Below, one piece after another: positions 39,236 to 50,440 of a stretch of 64,000 nucleotides of DNA (position 1 is its first letter; each line of letters opens with the position of its first letter). Source of the DNA: Pilaira anomala (taxonomy: Eukaryota; Mucoromycota; Mucoromycetes; Mucorales; Mucoraceae); contig JAIXMQ010000006.1 of NCBI GenBank assembly GCA_025716855.1, positions 485,501 to 549,500 on the forward strand. Reading direction: 5' to 3'. Both the position numbers and the translations under genes were made by a program. The notes beneath the pieces are model-generated. The model saw nothing but the letters and a program-made list of their open reading frames with translations. It ran no database searches and was not told where the DNA came from.

Positions 39236-40516
39236 TTAACTGGTTGAGAAATGATAAGATACAGTATGTTGATTTGTATTTACAACATCTAATGGAGAAG
39301 GACCATCAAATTCCCAGTCATTAGCTCTAGGCTTTAATTCCTGTCTTGTGATATCATCCATGATCTGATCGGGACCCCTACTTTCGGCTTGTTCGTTTAA
39401 TGCAATTTTAATCCTTGTATATTGTGAGACATCATTTCTACTTGTATTGTTTGTAAAAATATATAAATCAAGAATCTGTTGTGCAACATCTATTATTCAA
39501 ACAAATGTCAATGAATAATAATTTGAATATGTTTACTAGAGTAATTTACCCTCAATATCTTCCATTCTAGATAAAAAGTATTGATCCCAAGGCTCATTTT
39601 CAGGCAAACCTTGAAATTTATCATCTTCTTCTTTTAATAATCGCGACGCTAAATAGATACAGCCACCTGCAATTGTATGTGCAGGATATTCTACACAAAG
39701 TAAAGTTTTGAAACTATCGACAGCCAATAAATATGCTTTTTTTGCCAATCTCTTACTATCCAAAGACTCTTGAAAAGCTAAATATATATATATATATATA
39801 TAAATACGTGTTACTTTGCTCAACATATAAACTCAATTACGAACCTTGTATCCATTTCATAAACTTTATAACATATTCAAAAGGATGTCTTAGTTGAAAA
39901 TCAAAGCATATTGTTTCTAGCAGCATCTTTTCATACCCAATAATTTTACGTCGACGATCTTCATTGATTTGTTCAGGTTCCAATTCTTTACTATCCGGGT
40001 ATTTAACACTATGCACTGCAACTAATATATCCTTTAATTTTTTCGTAGTCTCCTCTATTTTTGAAGCAACAAATATACATGTCACACTGATATCCTAAAA
40101 AATGTTTTAATTCGTCATTTCATTTACTTTGGCTTCTTTGCTTTTACCTGTGAAGAATATTCTCTTGGAGAATAATAAAGTGAAAATCGATGGTATAATG
40201 CTTGAGAAGTACTTATTGTCTTTTGAGGACTACATGGAGCAAAAGGAATGATAAGTTAAAAAAAAAACATTCGCTTCCAATTAAGAACTTACAAACCCAA
40301 TTTTTTCCCAATATCCTGAATAAATTTACAGCTAGCATGACGAGTATTGATTTCTTTTACTGTCATTGGACCATTCTTTTTTAAACTATTTAAAGTAGCA
40401 AGTTGTCTCTTGGTGAAATAAGGTCGATAATGTCGTTTAAAGGACAACCCTGTAGTAATAGTAGCTGAAATCGGTGTGGAAGGTGTGTTTGGGGCTAGCG
40501 GTGAGGATCCACTCAT
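39236..40516 (-). CDS. CTK2/cyclin-K-like cyclin (CTD kinase regulatory subunit)
   Basis: Minus-strand exons 40516-40293, 40229-40148, 40094-39845, 39777-39550 and 39489-39236 give 345 residues. The first cyclin fold contains CKFIQDIGKKLGFPQKTIST, LYHRFSLYYSPREYSSQ and VTCIFVASKIEETTKKLKDI. The second contains LAKKAYLLAVDSFKTLL and IAGGCIYLASRLLKEE. This order is that of transcription cyclins of the cyclin K/T/CTK2 group, which activate CDK9/12-type kinases acting on RNA polymerase II's tail. CTK2 is favoured because the KTIST segment and FDFQLRHPFEYV helix are alike in that branch, but cyclin K cannot be excluded. One donor (after ATACAAG, GTTCGT) is unusual. The 3' end faces the IDO gene about 140 bases away. 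Confidence 0.85.
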
Positions 40517-41404
40517 TTTCGTTTCGTTTGTTTTATTAAATGAATAAAAAAAATTTTGTGTTGTGTTAAGAGAGAGAAGAAATCATAACAAAATCTCGCA
40601 TACTCGCCATTTTTTATAACCAAGTCACATTTACCTGTTCTTGACAGAGCTTGGAAATAGAAACACAACCTACCCTTCACAGTTTTTGAGTGTGAATTCT
40701 GCACACGATTTTATTATAACTGTATATGCATTCAGGATAGTTTCTAAATATGGAGAGAGAGATTTAGTAATAATTTCCTTTCAAAAAAAGAGATTATGAA
40801 TGGGAAGACATATCATAGCCCCGTAATTTTATTACAAATAGTAGTTCATTACATAATAAATCTCGGTAACAAATGCTCTTTCTGAACATTACCAGAACTG
40901 AAAACAAAAGTTTGCGCCCGAGCGCCTTAGGGCGAGAGGCTAGCTCATATGTAATATTAAAACTCTGTACTGAAGTCCGATGGTACATTAGTTGGATTTT
41001 CATTTCACAACTGGAAGTGCATTACAAAGATAAAACCGCAAAAGTTATTGCACTTAATACAAAGTATGACATGTATTCAATGGTCTAATCATAAACATGG
41101 ATCGTGCTGGATAGACAAATGTAGGTAAAGTCAGCAAGAAATCGCACTCGAAATAGATACCACCGAGTTCAAGAATTAAATGAGGAATTTGCTTTGTCCT
41201 GGCAAAATACCCAATAACGTTTAAGAACAGAATGTACTCTTGTTCGAAGTCATTTCGAGTCTGCTATGACCAGAAATAGGTTTTTTCAGCGGTAACACAA
41301 AATTCAGGGGAGAAAGATCACCGCATATATTAATACCCATGAATTGTAAAATATTTTTTTTCTTATTTCAAATACAATAGGTATTTGCACTGCAAAATTT
41401 CACC
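40517..41404. other. intergenic
   Basis: No gene recognised. Around 40915-40945 is an island with higher G+C holding a short inverted repeat (cgccc / gggcg), out of place in this AT-rich spacer. Other open frames here are short and structureless. Confidence 0.4.
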
Positions 41405-41930
41405 ATGACAATAACAAGTGCCATCAAAATTCTTCCAGTTAGAGCTAAAGACAAGAAATATAACACAGAGGTCGTCAAAATGATAAATGCAGCTTTTCAG
41501 TCTTCAGAGAGCTGGTCTAGCGGTAGTGCTATAGTCAATGTGGATCGTATTAGTATTGAAAGGCTAGATGAAATGATCCGAATCCACGGAACAGAAAATA
41601 TACTTTTATTTGGATTTGATGGTGAAACAGTGGTAGGCAGTATAAATATTAATAAGCATGATGGAGTTTTATCAATGTTAGCAATAAGCCCTTAGATATC
41701 AATCCCGAAGTATCGGAGGACTACTTGTACGAGAATCAATTTTATACATGAAATCGGTTTTAAAAATGAGATTTGCTATAGTACATGTATTTCAATGTTG
41801 GCCCGAATTATTAGAGCGGTATCAACGTATTGGATTTGAAGACGATGGTGAAGTAATACCTTTCTTTTACAAAAGTCTCTTGATTATCGATGAAGCTCAT
41901 TTATTGGTTTTAAAGTATAGAATTTTCTAA
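41405..41930 (+). pseudogene. frameshifted GNAT acetyltransferase copy
   Basis: The first frame starts at 41405 and encodes the N-terminal half of a GNAT domain (VVKMINAAFQSSESWSSGS, then GFDGETVVGSINI), ending at a TAG at 41693. The rest of the domain continues in another frame to a TAA at 41928-41930: an acetyl-CoA loop QSRSIGGLLVRE, then CWPELLERYQRIGFEDDGEV. The two halves align with the intact neighbour (42064-42593) from end to end. One indel near 41690-41697 therefore explains the break. The loop Gly of the neighbour's QSRGIG is Ser here. It is a decayed tandem duplicate, unless the indel is a sequencing error. Confidence 0.85.
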
Positions 41931-42063
41931 TTGGATAATAAATGAAAGTGCTTTCATTTTCCGAATGTATTTAAATTGCCCAAACCTTTTTTTTTTTTTG
42001 GTGCTTTTTTTTTTCTTTTTTCGAACATATTATTATCTAAAATTTTGAAATCAATTATAAAAA

Positions 42064-42593
42064 TGGTTCAGGTACCAATTACAGTTCGCTTGGTAGGACC
42101 CAGCGATCTTAAGAACGTAAAGGAAGCTACAGCCGTTGTAAATAATGCGTATCGTTCAGAAGGTGGCTGGACTACAGAACAACATATTGTTAGTGGTCTG
42201 CGTTGTACTGAAAAAGATATGACCGAGTATATTGCAGAAAACGGAAAGCCTAATACTCTTTTATTTGCGTTTGAAAACGATTCAATTGTTGGTACCGTAC
42301 AAATTCAACCTAACCATGAAGCGCCCAACGAAGCAGAGGTTGGACTTTTTTCTGTGTCACCTTTACATCAATCCCGTGGAATCGGTGGTAAACTTATCCG
42401 TCAAGCTATGTCAGAAATGAAGACTTTGGGTTTTGACACTGCTGTCATGCATGTATTAGAAAATAGACCTGAAATCCTTTCTTGGTATAAAAAGCTTGGT
42501 TTTGAAGAAACTGGCGAACGTATTCCTTTTATTTGGCCTGAAATGTCGAAAATCAAAGACCTTCACTTTTTAACCTTAAAGAAATCTATTTAA
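42064..42593 (+). CDS. GNAT family N-acetyltransferase
   Basis: A single-exon ORF of 176 residues starting at MVQVPITVRL; the longer in-frame start at 41976 only adds a T-tract-derived leader. The GNAT fold is clear: VVNNAYRSEGGWTTEQHI in helix 1-2, strand LLFAFENDSIVGTVQI, the acetyl-CoA loop SPLHQSRGIGGKLIRQAM (Q-x2-G-x-G), and the closing PEILSWYKKLGFEETGERI. The substrate is unknown (small amine or protein N-terminus). It sits about 130 bases after its broken duplicate, so this is the surviving copy of a tandem pair. Confidence 0.9.
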
Positions 42594-43602
42594 TTTTTTT
42601 TTGTAAATAGATATTTAATTTTTTTTTTTTGTAAATAAATATTTTTCCTCCAAGTAGAAAATGATTCCTGTATTTAGAATTAAAGTGGGAAGCCCAGTTA
42701 AGTGATCGAAACTGTCATTCCTAAAACTTTTACTGATATAGGCAAAAATGATTTATATTGATTCCTCTCTCTTTCTATATATATATGTTTTTTTACAACT
42801 TATAAGTATCAAACATAAATCTTGAAGAAAAGGGAAGGAATAGCGGAACTTTTTTAGAAAACATATTCAACACTGCAAACACCTAAGAAGTATTAAACTT
42901 ATGTTCTGAAGCTGGTTGAGATAACCTCACTAACTCATCGAAATTTTACATATTAACAGAAAATTTTAATTTTCTTAAAGATATAACGAATGTTATTTTT
43001 CTTAGTGAGCTAAAATTGTTTTGGAACAACAGGATAGACAAAGGCGCAACGATATAGCTATAGCAGAAAAGGTTATTGCTGCTGTAAATTATAATGCTAC
43101 TAAAAAAAGTCATTTAGCTCAACCTTTACTGGTATCGCTAACGCAAAAATCAGCTGGGTGCAAATGATTTATTAGAAAATACAATCGAATGAAGACAAAG
43201 ATTTAGATATTAGCTCAAAGAAGAGATCAAATTTACGTAAAAAATAAACATGAAGTACGATCTTTACTTAAAAAACAATATTGTACTACATATACTTCCT
43301 TATTGTGTTTTAAAGAATGAAAATAAAGAATATTATCTCTTGTTAATCTTGAAAGAAATATTCCACCTGTTACTGTTAGCTGTAGCGCTAGTATATACAT
43401 CGCTAAAGAATACCACCTCGAAAAAACATAAAAAATCTTTGGGTGTGTAGGTTTACCAGATTTTTTCTTCTGTATTTTATCCCTTCTTTCCTTTTTCGAC
43501 TTGGCCCTTTTTTGTGTGTCCAACCCCGCCCTTCTTTTTTATTATTATATTTTTTTGGAAGTAGACTTATCTTTTCTTTTTCCTTCCTTTATAACTATAA
43601 TT
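42594..43602. other. intergenic containing a coding relic
   Basis: The spacer before the carotenoid oxygenase gene. Apart from the relic listed separately, it holds A/T tracts. A 96-codon minus-strand frame (43233-43523) antisense to the relic has no recognisable content. Confidence 0.4.
42921..43320 (+). pseudogene. possible coding relic with in-frame stops
   Basis: One frame stays open for about 80 codons up to a TGA at 43165. It has a second stop (TAG, 43204) and then stays open to 43318. The text looks protein-like, with charged helices such as LEQQDRQRRNDIAIAEKVI and later QRRDQIYVKNKHEV. There is no start codon or intron signal that rescues the stops. No family recognised. Confidence 0.3.
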
Positions 43603-46011
43603 ATGACTGATATCAAAAAGGAAAACGTGAAACCTCTTATTGAGACAGAAGATTTCGAAGAAGAGATTAGTCTTGTCTCATCTGACGGAGACACGAATAA
43701 AAATGTATCGCCTAATATTAACAAACCTGCTACCTTGGAGTCCAACGCAAATACTGATTGGGATGACCAAACAACCACAACCACAGCACAAAATAAAATT
43801 GACCCTTTATCCACACCTATTGTAGTTGAAGACTATGATAGTGATCCCTGGGCTCAACCTGAAAATGCTTTATTAGCAGTTGATCAAGACGAAGTGGACG
43901 AAGCAGAAGATTTAGTTGTAAAGCAACCTTATCAACAAACACCTGCAACTGCTACCGTATTTGATGCAATCGATACACACACAGAACCTTTATCCAGCAC
44001 AAAAGAAGACCAAGATACTTCAGCTATCAAAGTAGGTTTTTTTTTTTTTCTTATAAATATATTTTAGTGGGCCATGACCTAATAATATTTATAGGGCTTT
44101 CAAAATTTCCAAGATACAGACCAAATTGACGATTTAAAAGTGTCCGGACACCTTCCAGAATGGTTCACTGGAGAACATTTTACGATTGGGCCTGGAACAT
44201 TCGATGTCAAGTACAGTCGTAAAGTAGAAATTGAGGGCTTACTTCAAACTGCTACTGCAGTTTATTCTTTAGGTCATTGGTTTGATGCTTTACCTTTAGT
44301 GAATCGTTTTGATTTCAATGGCGCAAGAAATACCATTACTTACCGTAATAGATTAACAAGTAAACGCTTAATAGAAAAAATTCGTGATCACCATGGTTAC
44401 GCACCAGCTTATCCTGCTGGCTTTTTCATGTCGGGCACTAACCAAACTGTGTTATCTAAATTCTTGAATAACTCCTCTAAACCAAACAAGAAGCCTGATG
44501 CGGTACCTTGTAGTGCACGTGTATTGACTGGGATTCCTGGATTAGAAGGAAGGTTATTAGCACAGAATTTTGCCAACCATGCAAGTATTTATTATAATAT
44601 GTATTTATGTGTTTAAAAATAACCTTTTGTTTTCTCCTTTTTTTTTTGTACTACAGATTCAAGAGTTGGATCCTTTTGATTTAAAGCCTACTCGTTTATT
44701 CACCTGGAATGAAATTAATCCTTTATTTAAAGGAACAAGTTCTTGTCCTAATGGCCAATACGATTCTCGTACTGGAGAATACATCAATTTTACAATGGAA
44801 GTAGGTTATCAATCAGTCAATTATAACTTCTTTTCTATTAGCGATAAAAATCCCAAGGGTTCTATTATTGCTTCTATTACTGCTCCCATGGCTTATGTTA
44901 ATACCTTTTCTATTACACCAAAGTATATTATCTTTGTAAGTTACTCACTTTTATTAAATGAAACCCTTATGCTTACTTATCATTTGTACGTACGTAGGTT
45001 ATCTGCCCTATTCTTGCTAATGCTGGTGGCGTCAAATATAATTGGAACGAAAGTTTAATGGAATCATTTTCTTTCAGATCATCTGAGCCTACATTATTCT
45101 ATGTTATTTCCAGAGAAAAGGGTGATGTCGTAGCTACTTACCGATCCGATCCTTGTTTTGTATTTAATCATATCAACGCATTTGAAAAAGACGGTAGTGA
45201 CACAGTCTTTATTGACATGATTTGTTACCCTGATGACACAATTGCACGTCAATTAACAACTGAATTCTTACGTAACCCCAACACAATGAAACCATCTCGT
45301 TTAATGGCTTCTGAAGTGAGAAGATACCAATTAGCTAATATTGAAGAAGAAAATATTTGTTACTTGGCAAATAATACTTTGATTCCTTCCAAGAATACCG
45401 TTACCACTCGTATATCTTCTATGTTCGGATTACTCAAGAAACCTACACCTTCTGCTGCTGACAATTTAGAGTACGGTGATAGTAATAATGATGCGGCCCA
45501 TGCTAATAAATGGTACTCTTGGATGCCTGTCGCTTCTTATGATAAACGTGTTCAACCTTCAATCGAATTGCCTCAAATTAATCCCAAGTACAAAATGTAT
45601 AAGCATACTATCATGTACGGTCTTGGATTCTCCGCTTCTAGTTCATTAAAGGATGGTGCTATTTGGGATAGTATTGTGAAAATCGTAAGTTACTTGTAAT
45701 TAATTAAAGAGCTTAAATATAAACTGACATCTGTATAGGATGAAGATAAAAAGCAAATTGTTGCTTCATGGCATCAAGATTTCTGTTATCCTAGTGAAGC
45801 ATTATTTGTACCTAGACCATCAATTGGACCTGAGGACGAAGTAGGAGAAGATGAAGGTGTTTTGGTTAGTATTGTGATGAATTCACAAAAGTCGACTTCT
45901 TTTGTCCTCATATTGGATGCTGGATCCTTGAAGGTATTGGCTACTGCTGACCTTGAGAGACTTTTGCCACTCAGTTTTGCACATGGGTCTTGTAGACTTC
46001 GAGAAAATTAA
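43603..46011 (+). CDS. carotenoid-cleavage-dioxygenase-family protein lacking two iron-ligand histidines
   Basis: Exons 43603-44031, 44095-44580, 44657-44935, 44998-45684 and 45739-46011 give 717 residues. An acidic, low-complexity N-terminus of about 180 residues precedes the beta-propeller fold (GHLPEWFTGEHFTIGPGTFD). Later landmarks are GHWFDALPLVNRFDFNG, DPFDLKPTRLFTWNEINPL, FVFNHINAFEKDG (iron His 456), SIELPQIN, CYPSEALFVPRP and SFAHGSCRLREN (His 709). The family uses Fe(II) held by four His. Here the first site reads SSCPNGQYD (Asn 337) and the second AYVNTFSITPKY (Asn 387, against YVHSF in relatives). Zygomycete relatives (CarS, AcaA) cleave beta-carotene for trisporic acid; this copy may be inactive or altered. 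Intron 2 uses a GC donor. Confidence 0.85.
44581..44656 (+). other. GC-AG intron
   Basis: The exon before ends AACCAT and the intron begins GCAAGT. The only other candidate donor in reach, GTATTT at 44585, breaks the reading frame. The acceptor is TACAG. With GC-AG the protein reads NHIQELDPFDL in frame and matches the family. Confidence 0.75.
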
Positions 46012-46716
46012 ATTTTTGGGCTGTAAAAAAATTCATGTTCTATTTTGCATTTATATCTCATTTATTATTATTATTTTTATTTTTTTTAAAAAAATGGCTA
46101 TTTTTTGTCATTCTACACAGATAAATAAAATTGTATTGTCACTTGTTAGATTTTTGAATATGTACATACATACATACATTTGTCTTACGAGTTAATTACT
46201 CGATATAAAAGTAGGTATTACTTATTTTAGATCTTTGGTTGTATACGTATATCAAGCGTATGAATGGAAGATTCTTAGATCATATTAAATTGAATGGGGT
46301 ATTTTTTTTTTTTTTACATTCATTGGCAATGTTTCTGCTATGCCAAGATCAATTTCCTCGCAATTTTGACTCTTTTTTGTTGCACTGTTCTTAAATTAAA
46401 CGCATGGTAGATAAATGACATCGAATATTCCTAGTGTATGTAAAGACAAATATTGGGTAGATTATTCGATAAAATATTTAGACGACAATTACATCAACAA
46501 TAAGATTACAATACAGGAGAAATATATAAGTAGTGCATAACGTCATGGAAGAATATATCCAATGGGTCAGCTAAACTAAAACTTGACAACTCACAGGTAG
46601 GGGCCCGTATCTATTTTAACGGTTTCGGGGACATCTAAAAAAGAAAGTATAAATACAAACCGGATTATTTAGGTAAAAAAGTTCAAGTATATCACTCTTG
46701 TAGAGCAATTAAAAAA
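46012..46716. other. intergenic; promoter of the GH17 gene
   Basis: AT-rich spacer with no gene that I can support; an 80-codon frame at 45953-46195 is a shadow of the oxygenase's last exon. A TATA-like box (TATAAATA, 46649-46656) lies about 60 bases before the GH17 ATG. Confidence 0.5.
46649..46656 (+). promoter_or_regulatory. TATA-like box
   Basis: TATAAATA about 60 bases upstream of the GH17 start codon at 46717. Suggestive position only. Confidence 0.4.
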
Positions 46717-47658
46717 ATGTTGAAGCAATTAGTAGTATTACTCGCCATTAGTGTCTCGACCATTACTGCCCTTGGTCCTGGAAACTATTTTTACGGCCTC
46801 AACTATGGAATTAACGCAGACGCATGTCCTACTTATGAAAATATTAAGCAAGATTTTGTAAAGATCAAAGAATACACCAACACAGTACGTACATTCTCTA
46901 TTGGTACATGCAACTTGGGTCAATATACCTTACAAGCTGCCAACGAATTGGGAATGAATGCCTATTTGGGTATGTGGATCGATAGTGCAGCTACATTTGA
47001 AGCTGAATTAGCTGCTTTGGAGAAACTCGTACAAAACAACGAAAACTTTGGTTCTGTTCAAGGTTTAATTGTCGGTTCTGAAGTGCTTTATCGTGAGAAT
47101 ACAGATGCAGATACCCTTGCTTCTTATATCCATAAAGCAGGTCTTTTGGCTAGACCTAAAGGTATCAAGATTACAACTGCTGATGTTTATTACGAATTCC
47201 CTCCTGTTGTTGTAGCCGAATTAGATTTCTTGATGATGTAAGTATATTATATTACTCGAAAAAAAAAGGATTTATCTGTTTACTTATTTTATATATCTAG
47301 GAACGCATTTCCTTACTGGGAAGGTGTCACTGCAGCACAAGGAGGAAATACATTAATTGATCATTTCAATTCTGTTGTTGCAACTAAAGCTTTAGGTAAG
47401 CCCGTGCGTATTTCCGAAACTGGTTGGCCTTCTGCCGGTGGAGACTTTGGCGCCTCAATTGCTTCGCCTGAAAATGAAGAATTATACTTGTCAAATGTAT
47501 TATGTCTTACACGCCAAAAAGGAATTGACATGATTTATTTCTCTGCCTTTGATGAACCTTATAAACCAGGTGTTGAATCTCATTGGGGTATTATGCATCC
47601 TGACGGTACATTAAAAGCCCCCATCACTCTTGATTTACTTGAAAACCCTACCTGTTAA
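46717..47658 (+). CDS. secreted GH17 beta-1,3-glucanase (BGL2-like)
   Basis: Exons 46717-47237 and 47301-47658 give 292 residues. A signal peptide (MLKQLVVLLAISVSTITA) sends it to the wall. The TIM-barrel motifs of glycoside hydrolase family 17 are plain: YFYGLNYGINAD at the first strand, the acid/base Glu in LIVGSEVLYREN and the nucleophile Glu in VRISETGWPSAGG. The closing strand is WGIMHPDGTLK. Yeast BGL2/SCW relatives cut and re-join beta-1,3-glucan during wall remodelling. Both catalytic Glu are present and the size is normal, so an active enzyme is expected. Confidence 0.95.
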
Positions 47659-47774
47659 ATAAATTTTGCATATACACTTTTTTTGTACAAATTCGTCTTT
47701 TTTTTTTTATTTTTTCGTTAAATATGTCAAAAAAAAAATATTCTAAGTTTCGCCATTATATAATCATTTTTTTT

Positions 47775-48603
47775 TTAAAGTGTCTTTTCGTCTTGTTTAA
47801 TGGTAGTAGTGGTAGACTCAATAACTTGCTCAGGTTGAGATTCGACAACAGGTGTTTTAATCCATTCTTTAGGGAATTCTAATCTTTGCTTTGGCTTTGG
47901 TAAATCAAGAGGAATATCGGCAAAAGTATCCTTGGTATCCTATACATGTAAAATGCTTAATAATCTCCTCCTATAAAAAAGAACTATCTTTTTTTTTTTT
48001 TACCTTTGCTTCAGTAATCAACTTGTTTAAAGTATCAAGCAAATACTTCTTATTTTGTTTACGATGAGGGAATCTTTCGCAAGACATGACCAATTCTTCA
48101 GTATTTACATTATATCTTGGGCCACTCAATAATAAAAGTTTATGTTTTTCAGTCTCGTTCAATTTCAAGTCGGATACCTTTACATTTAATACAACTTTTT
48201 TCTCAACAGGATGTCCTTCTCCAACGTAAGTATGTGACTTGAATCTTAAAATTTGATCGGATGAAGGTGCTTCAAAAGGTTTGGCAAAAGCTACCAGGGG
48301 GGTGGGGTGTTAGTAGGGGCTTTTTTTTAACAAACTTGGGCTCATTATGTATACTTTACCATTTAACTTGGGCAATTCAAATTCTGTCTTTCTCAAGTAT
48401 TCACGGACTTGTCTAATATTTTCGAAGAGGTTGTGTCCAATAGTGGTTTGATCATCAAAATCAAACTTTGGCATAAATTCAACATCGAATTTTTTATCTG
48501 CCTTTCTACGTTGACCAGTTTGACGGCCTGCAAGAGCAATGTTTGTTGTGGAAAATTGTCTCAAGGACAAGCTATTGCCCTTCATAACCGTTTGTCTCAA
48601 CAT
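47775..48603 (-). CDS. mitochondrial small ribosomal subunit protein mS35
   Basis: Minus-strand exons 48603-48360, 48290-48004 and 47939-47775 give 231 residues. The N-terminus (MLRQTVMKGNSLSLRQFSTTN) is basic and hydroxylated, as a mitochondrial presequence. The conserved core reads THTYVGEGHPVEKKVVLNVK, LNETEKHKLLLLSGPRYNVN and MSCERFPHRKQNKKYLLD, followed by LDTLNKLITEAK. This is the mS35 (yeast Rsm24) domain of the mitochondrial small ribosomal subunit. The last exon is a divergent tail rich in Pro, Glu and Thr. It converges with the GH17 gene. Confidence 0.9.
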
Positions 48604-48710
48604 GTTTAAAATTTTATATGAAGGTTAGAGTAAGAAAAAAAACTATTTTATTATGATTTTTTGACTGGGGCCAAAAAGCAACCGTATAATTAAAACCCAA
48701 TCAAAAGTGA

Positions 48711-49220
48711 CTATTGTTCTTTCAAAAGTACATTGGATCGATACTCTGCTTCATCTAATAGTAAATGAGTAGGAATACGAGGTGAGTAGATGCATTGATA
48801 TAAGGCTGTACCAGAGCATATTGTTTTAGAGCAACCTATACGAGTGGTATCTTTCCATATCATAGTAATAAATGTACCAGCATTTTCCTTGTAACCTGGA
48901 TTTTTAAAATCGTAGTGTTTGTGTCCACCATACCAAGCTTGAATGGTTTGATTCCAATGATAATATCCTTGAGCTACGTTATCTACAGCATTAAACAATT
49001 TGAGGGAATTTATATTACTCTTATTATATTCGCATTCATCTGTAAATCGATTCGCTCTATGTGCGAGAACATAATCCCATTTCAAATCAGGTGAATTATG
49101 TGAGCTTCGAAGTTGGTTGTGAAGCGAAAGTATAGAGTCACGCTCGTCAAAAGTAATACCAGCTTCTGCTGCTAATATATAAAGACTAAACGACAAATAG
49201 AATAGTATTGTATATATCAT
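48711..49220 (-). CDS. secreted CAP-domain protein without the CAP tetrad
   Basis: A single-exon ORF of 169 residues. A signal peptide (MIYTILFYLSFSLYILAAEA) is followed by one CAP (SCP/TAPS, PF00188) domain: ILSLHNQLRSSHNSPDLKWD, AHRANRFTDEC, AWYGGHKHYDF, FITMIWKDTTRIGCSK and ALYQCIYSPR. Paired Cys support an extracellular fold. Family members usually carry His-Glu-Glu-His around a metal-binding cleft. Here the HS and GEN positions read FNAVDNVAQ, the WY-x-E position reads WYGG, and GHFTQVVW reads GTFITMIW, so the tetrad is absent. Yeast PRY relatives export sterols and fatty acids and do not need the tetrad for that. This role is possible but unproven. Confidence 0.85.
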   Translation of the reverse strand: MIYTILFYLSFSLYILAAEAGITFDERDSILSLHNQLRSSHNSPDLKWDYVLAHRANRFTDECEYNKSNINSLKLFNAVDNVAQGYYHWNQTIQAWYGGHKHYDFKNPGYKENAGTFITMIWKDTTRIGCSKTICSGTALYQCIYSPRIPTHLLLDEAEYRSNVLLKEQ

Positions 49221-50440
49221 TTTTTGGTTTTTTTATGAAAAGGAAAAAGAAGAAGCAATAGAGAGAACTGTAAATCAAGTGTAAATATATTAGGTTGCAC
49301 TAAAAAGAACAATTAAGCTAAATTCAGGTATTACAAAGGAAAAAAAAAAGGCAGAATATTCTTTTCAAAGCCCTAAGACACTCTCTTTTTAGAATTTTCG
49401 TCACGTTTTTTCGCATCCTGTAGCTTAAATAATACGCGAATTCTTTCAAGTAACTAGCTAACTATTTTAGAAATTAAATTGGGGTCTTCATCGCCCTTTA
49501 TTGCTATATATAATTACATGATCATAAATTATATGAAATCTAATAGTTTTTATTTCTTTTTTTATTTATGTTTCTAGAAAATGACCAAAGTTTATAAGTG
49601 AGCATAAGATTATTTTGCTCATTTATTCTTCTTAATGAAAAATTGCACCAAATTTATTGACATATTATATAGGAAAGTGGGTTATTTTTATAAATGGTAA
49701 GGTGCCTGAAATAAACGTTTTCAATTAAATTAAATTTTGCAACTAACCTTTGTATTGTCAATTAACTAATAAGGATCTTATGCATATGTCAATTCAATTT
49801 TAAAGACTGATAAACAATGCTTTTCACGTTCATTTATACATTAATGAAGAGTAAGGTAATAGAATAACTTCCTATTGTTATTCAAGGTATTCATATATCA
49901 GTTTGAGCTGTTTCATTATTTTTGAGCTTAGAAAAAAAGTTTAAATTATAACCCAGAATTTCCAAAGAAAAATAATTTTCTGATTTTATGGCTAAATGAT
50001 TCGTTGGATTAAATCAACCTACAATACCAAAAGATTGGATATATTGAAGAGCACGTATCAGCAATGGCGTCCGCAACCAGTTTTATAGTGACTTACGCTG
50101 CAGCACTCTTTAGCTTTTATTTAAACTAATCAAGGCTCGGGTTCTTTGACTAGTGGAAAGCCCTATGATTAATAATCAAATGGTGATAGGGACTACAGAG
50201 CCCTTTAACTGCATATTACTAAAGTTTTTTTTTTTTTTTTAGTTATTTTATTCAATTTTTATAAATCAATATTAATACACTTGTGGTTGATTCTTGCAAG
50301 ATTTATTAAGGCTGATTAGAAAAAACAATAAATATATAACATTTATCCTAAAAAAGAGGAGACTAGGAGAGGAGATTGTTTTTCTTTAGGGATGTCGTTG
50401 GTCTTTAATGATGTTATAGGTTTTATTTTATAGAAAGAGA
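49221..50440. other. intergenic
   Basis: No gene recognised. AT-rich; includes a T-run at 50227-50240 near the 3' end of the Cid1-like gene. Confidence 0.5.
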
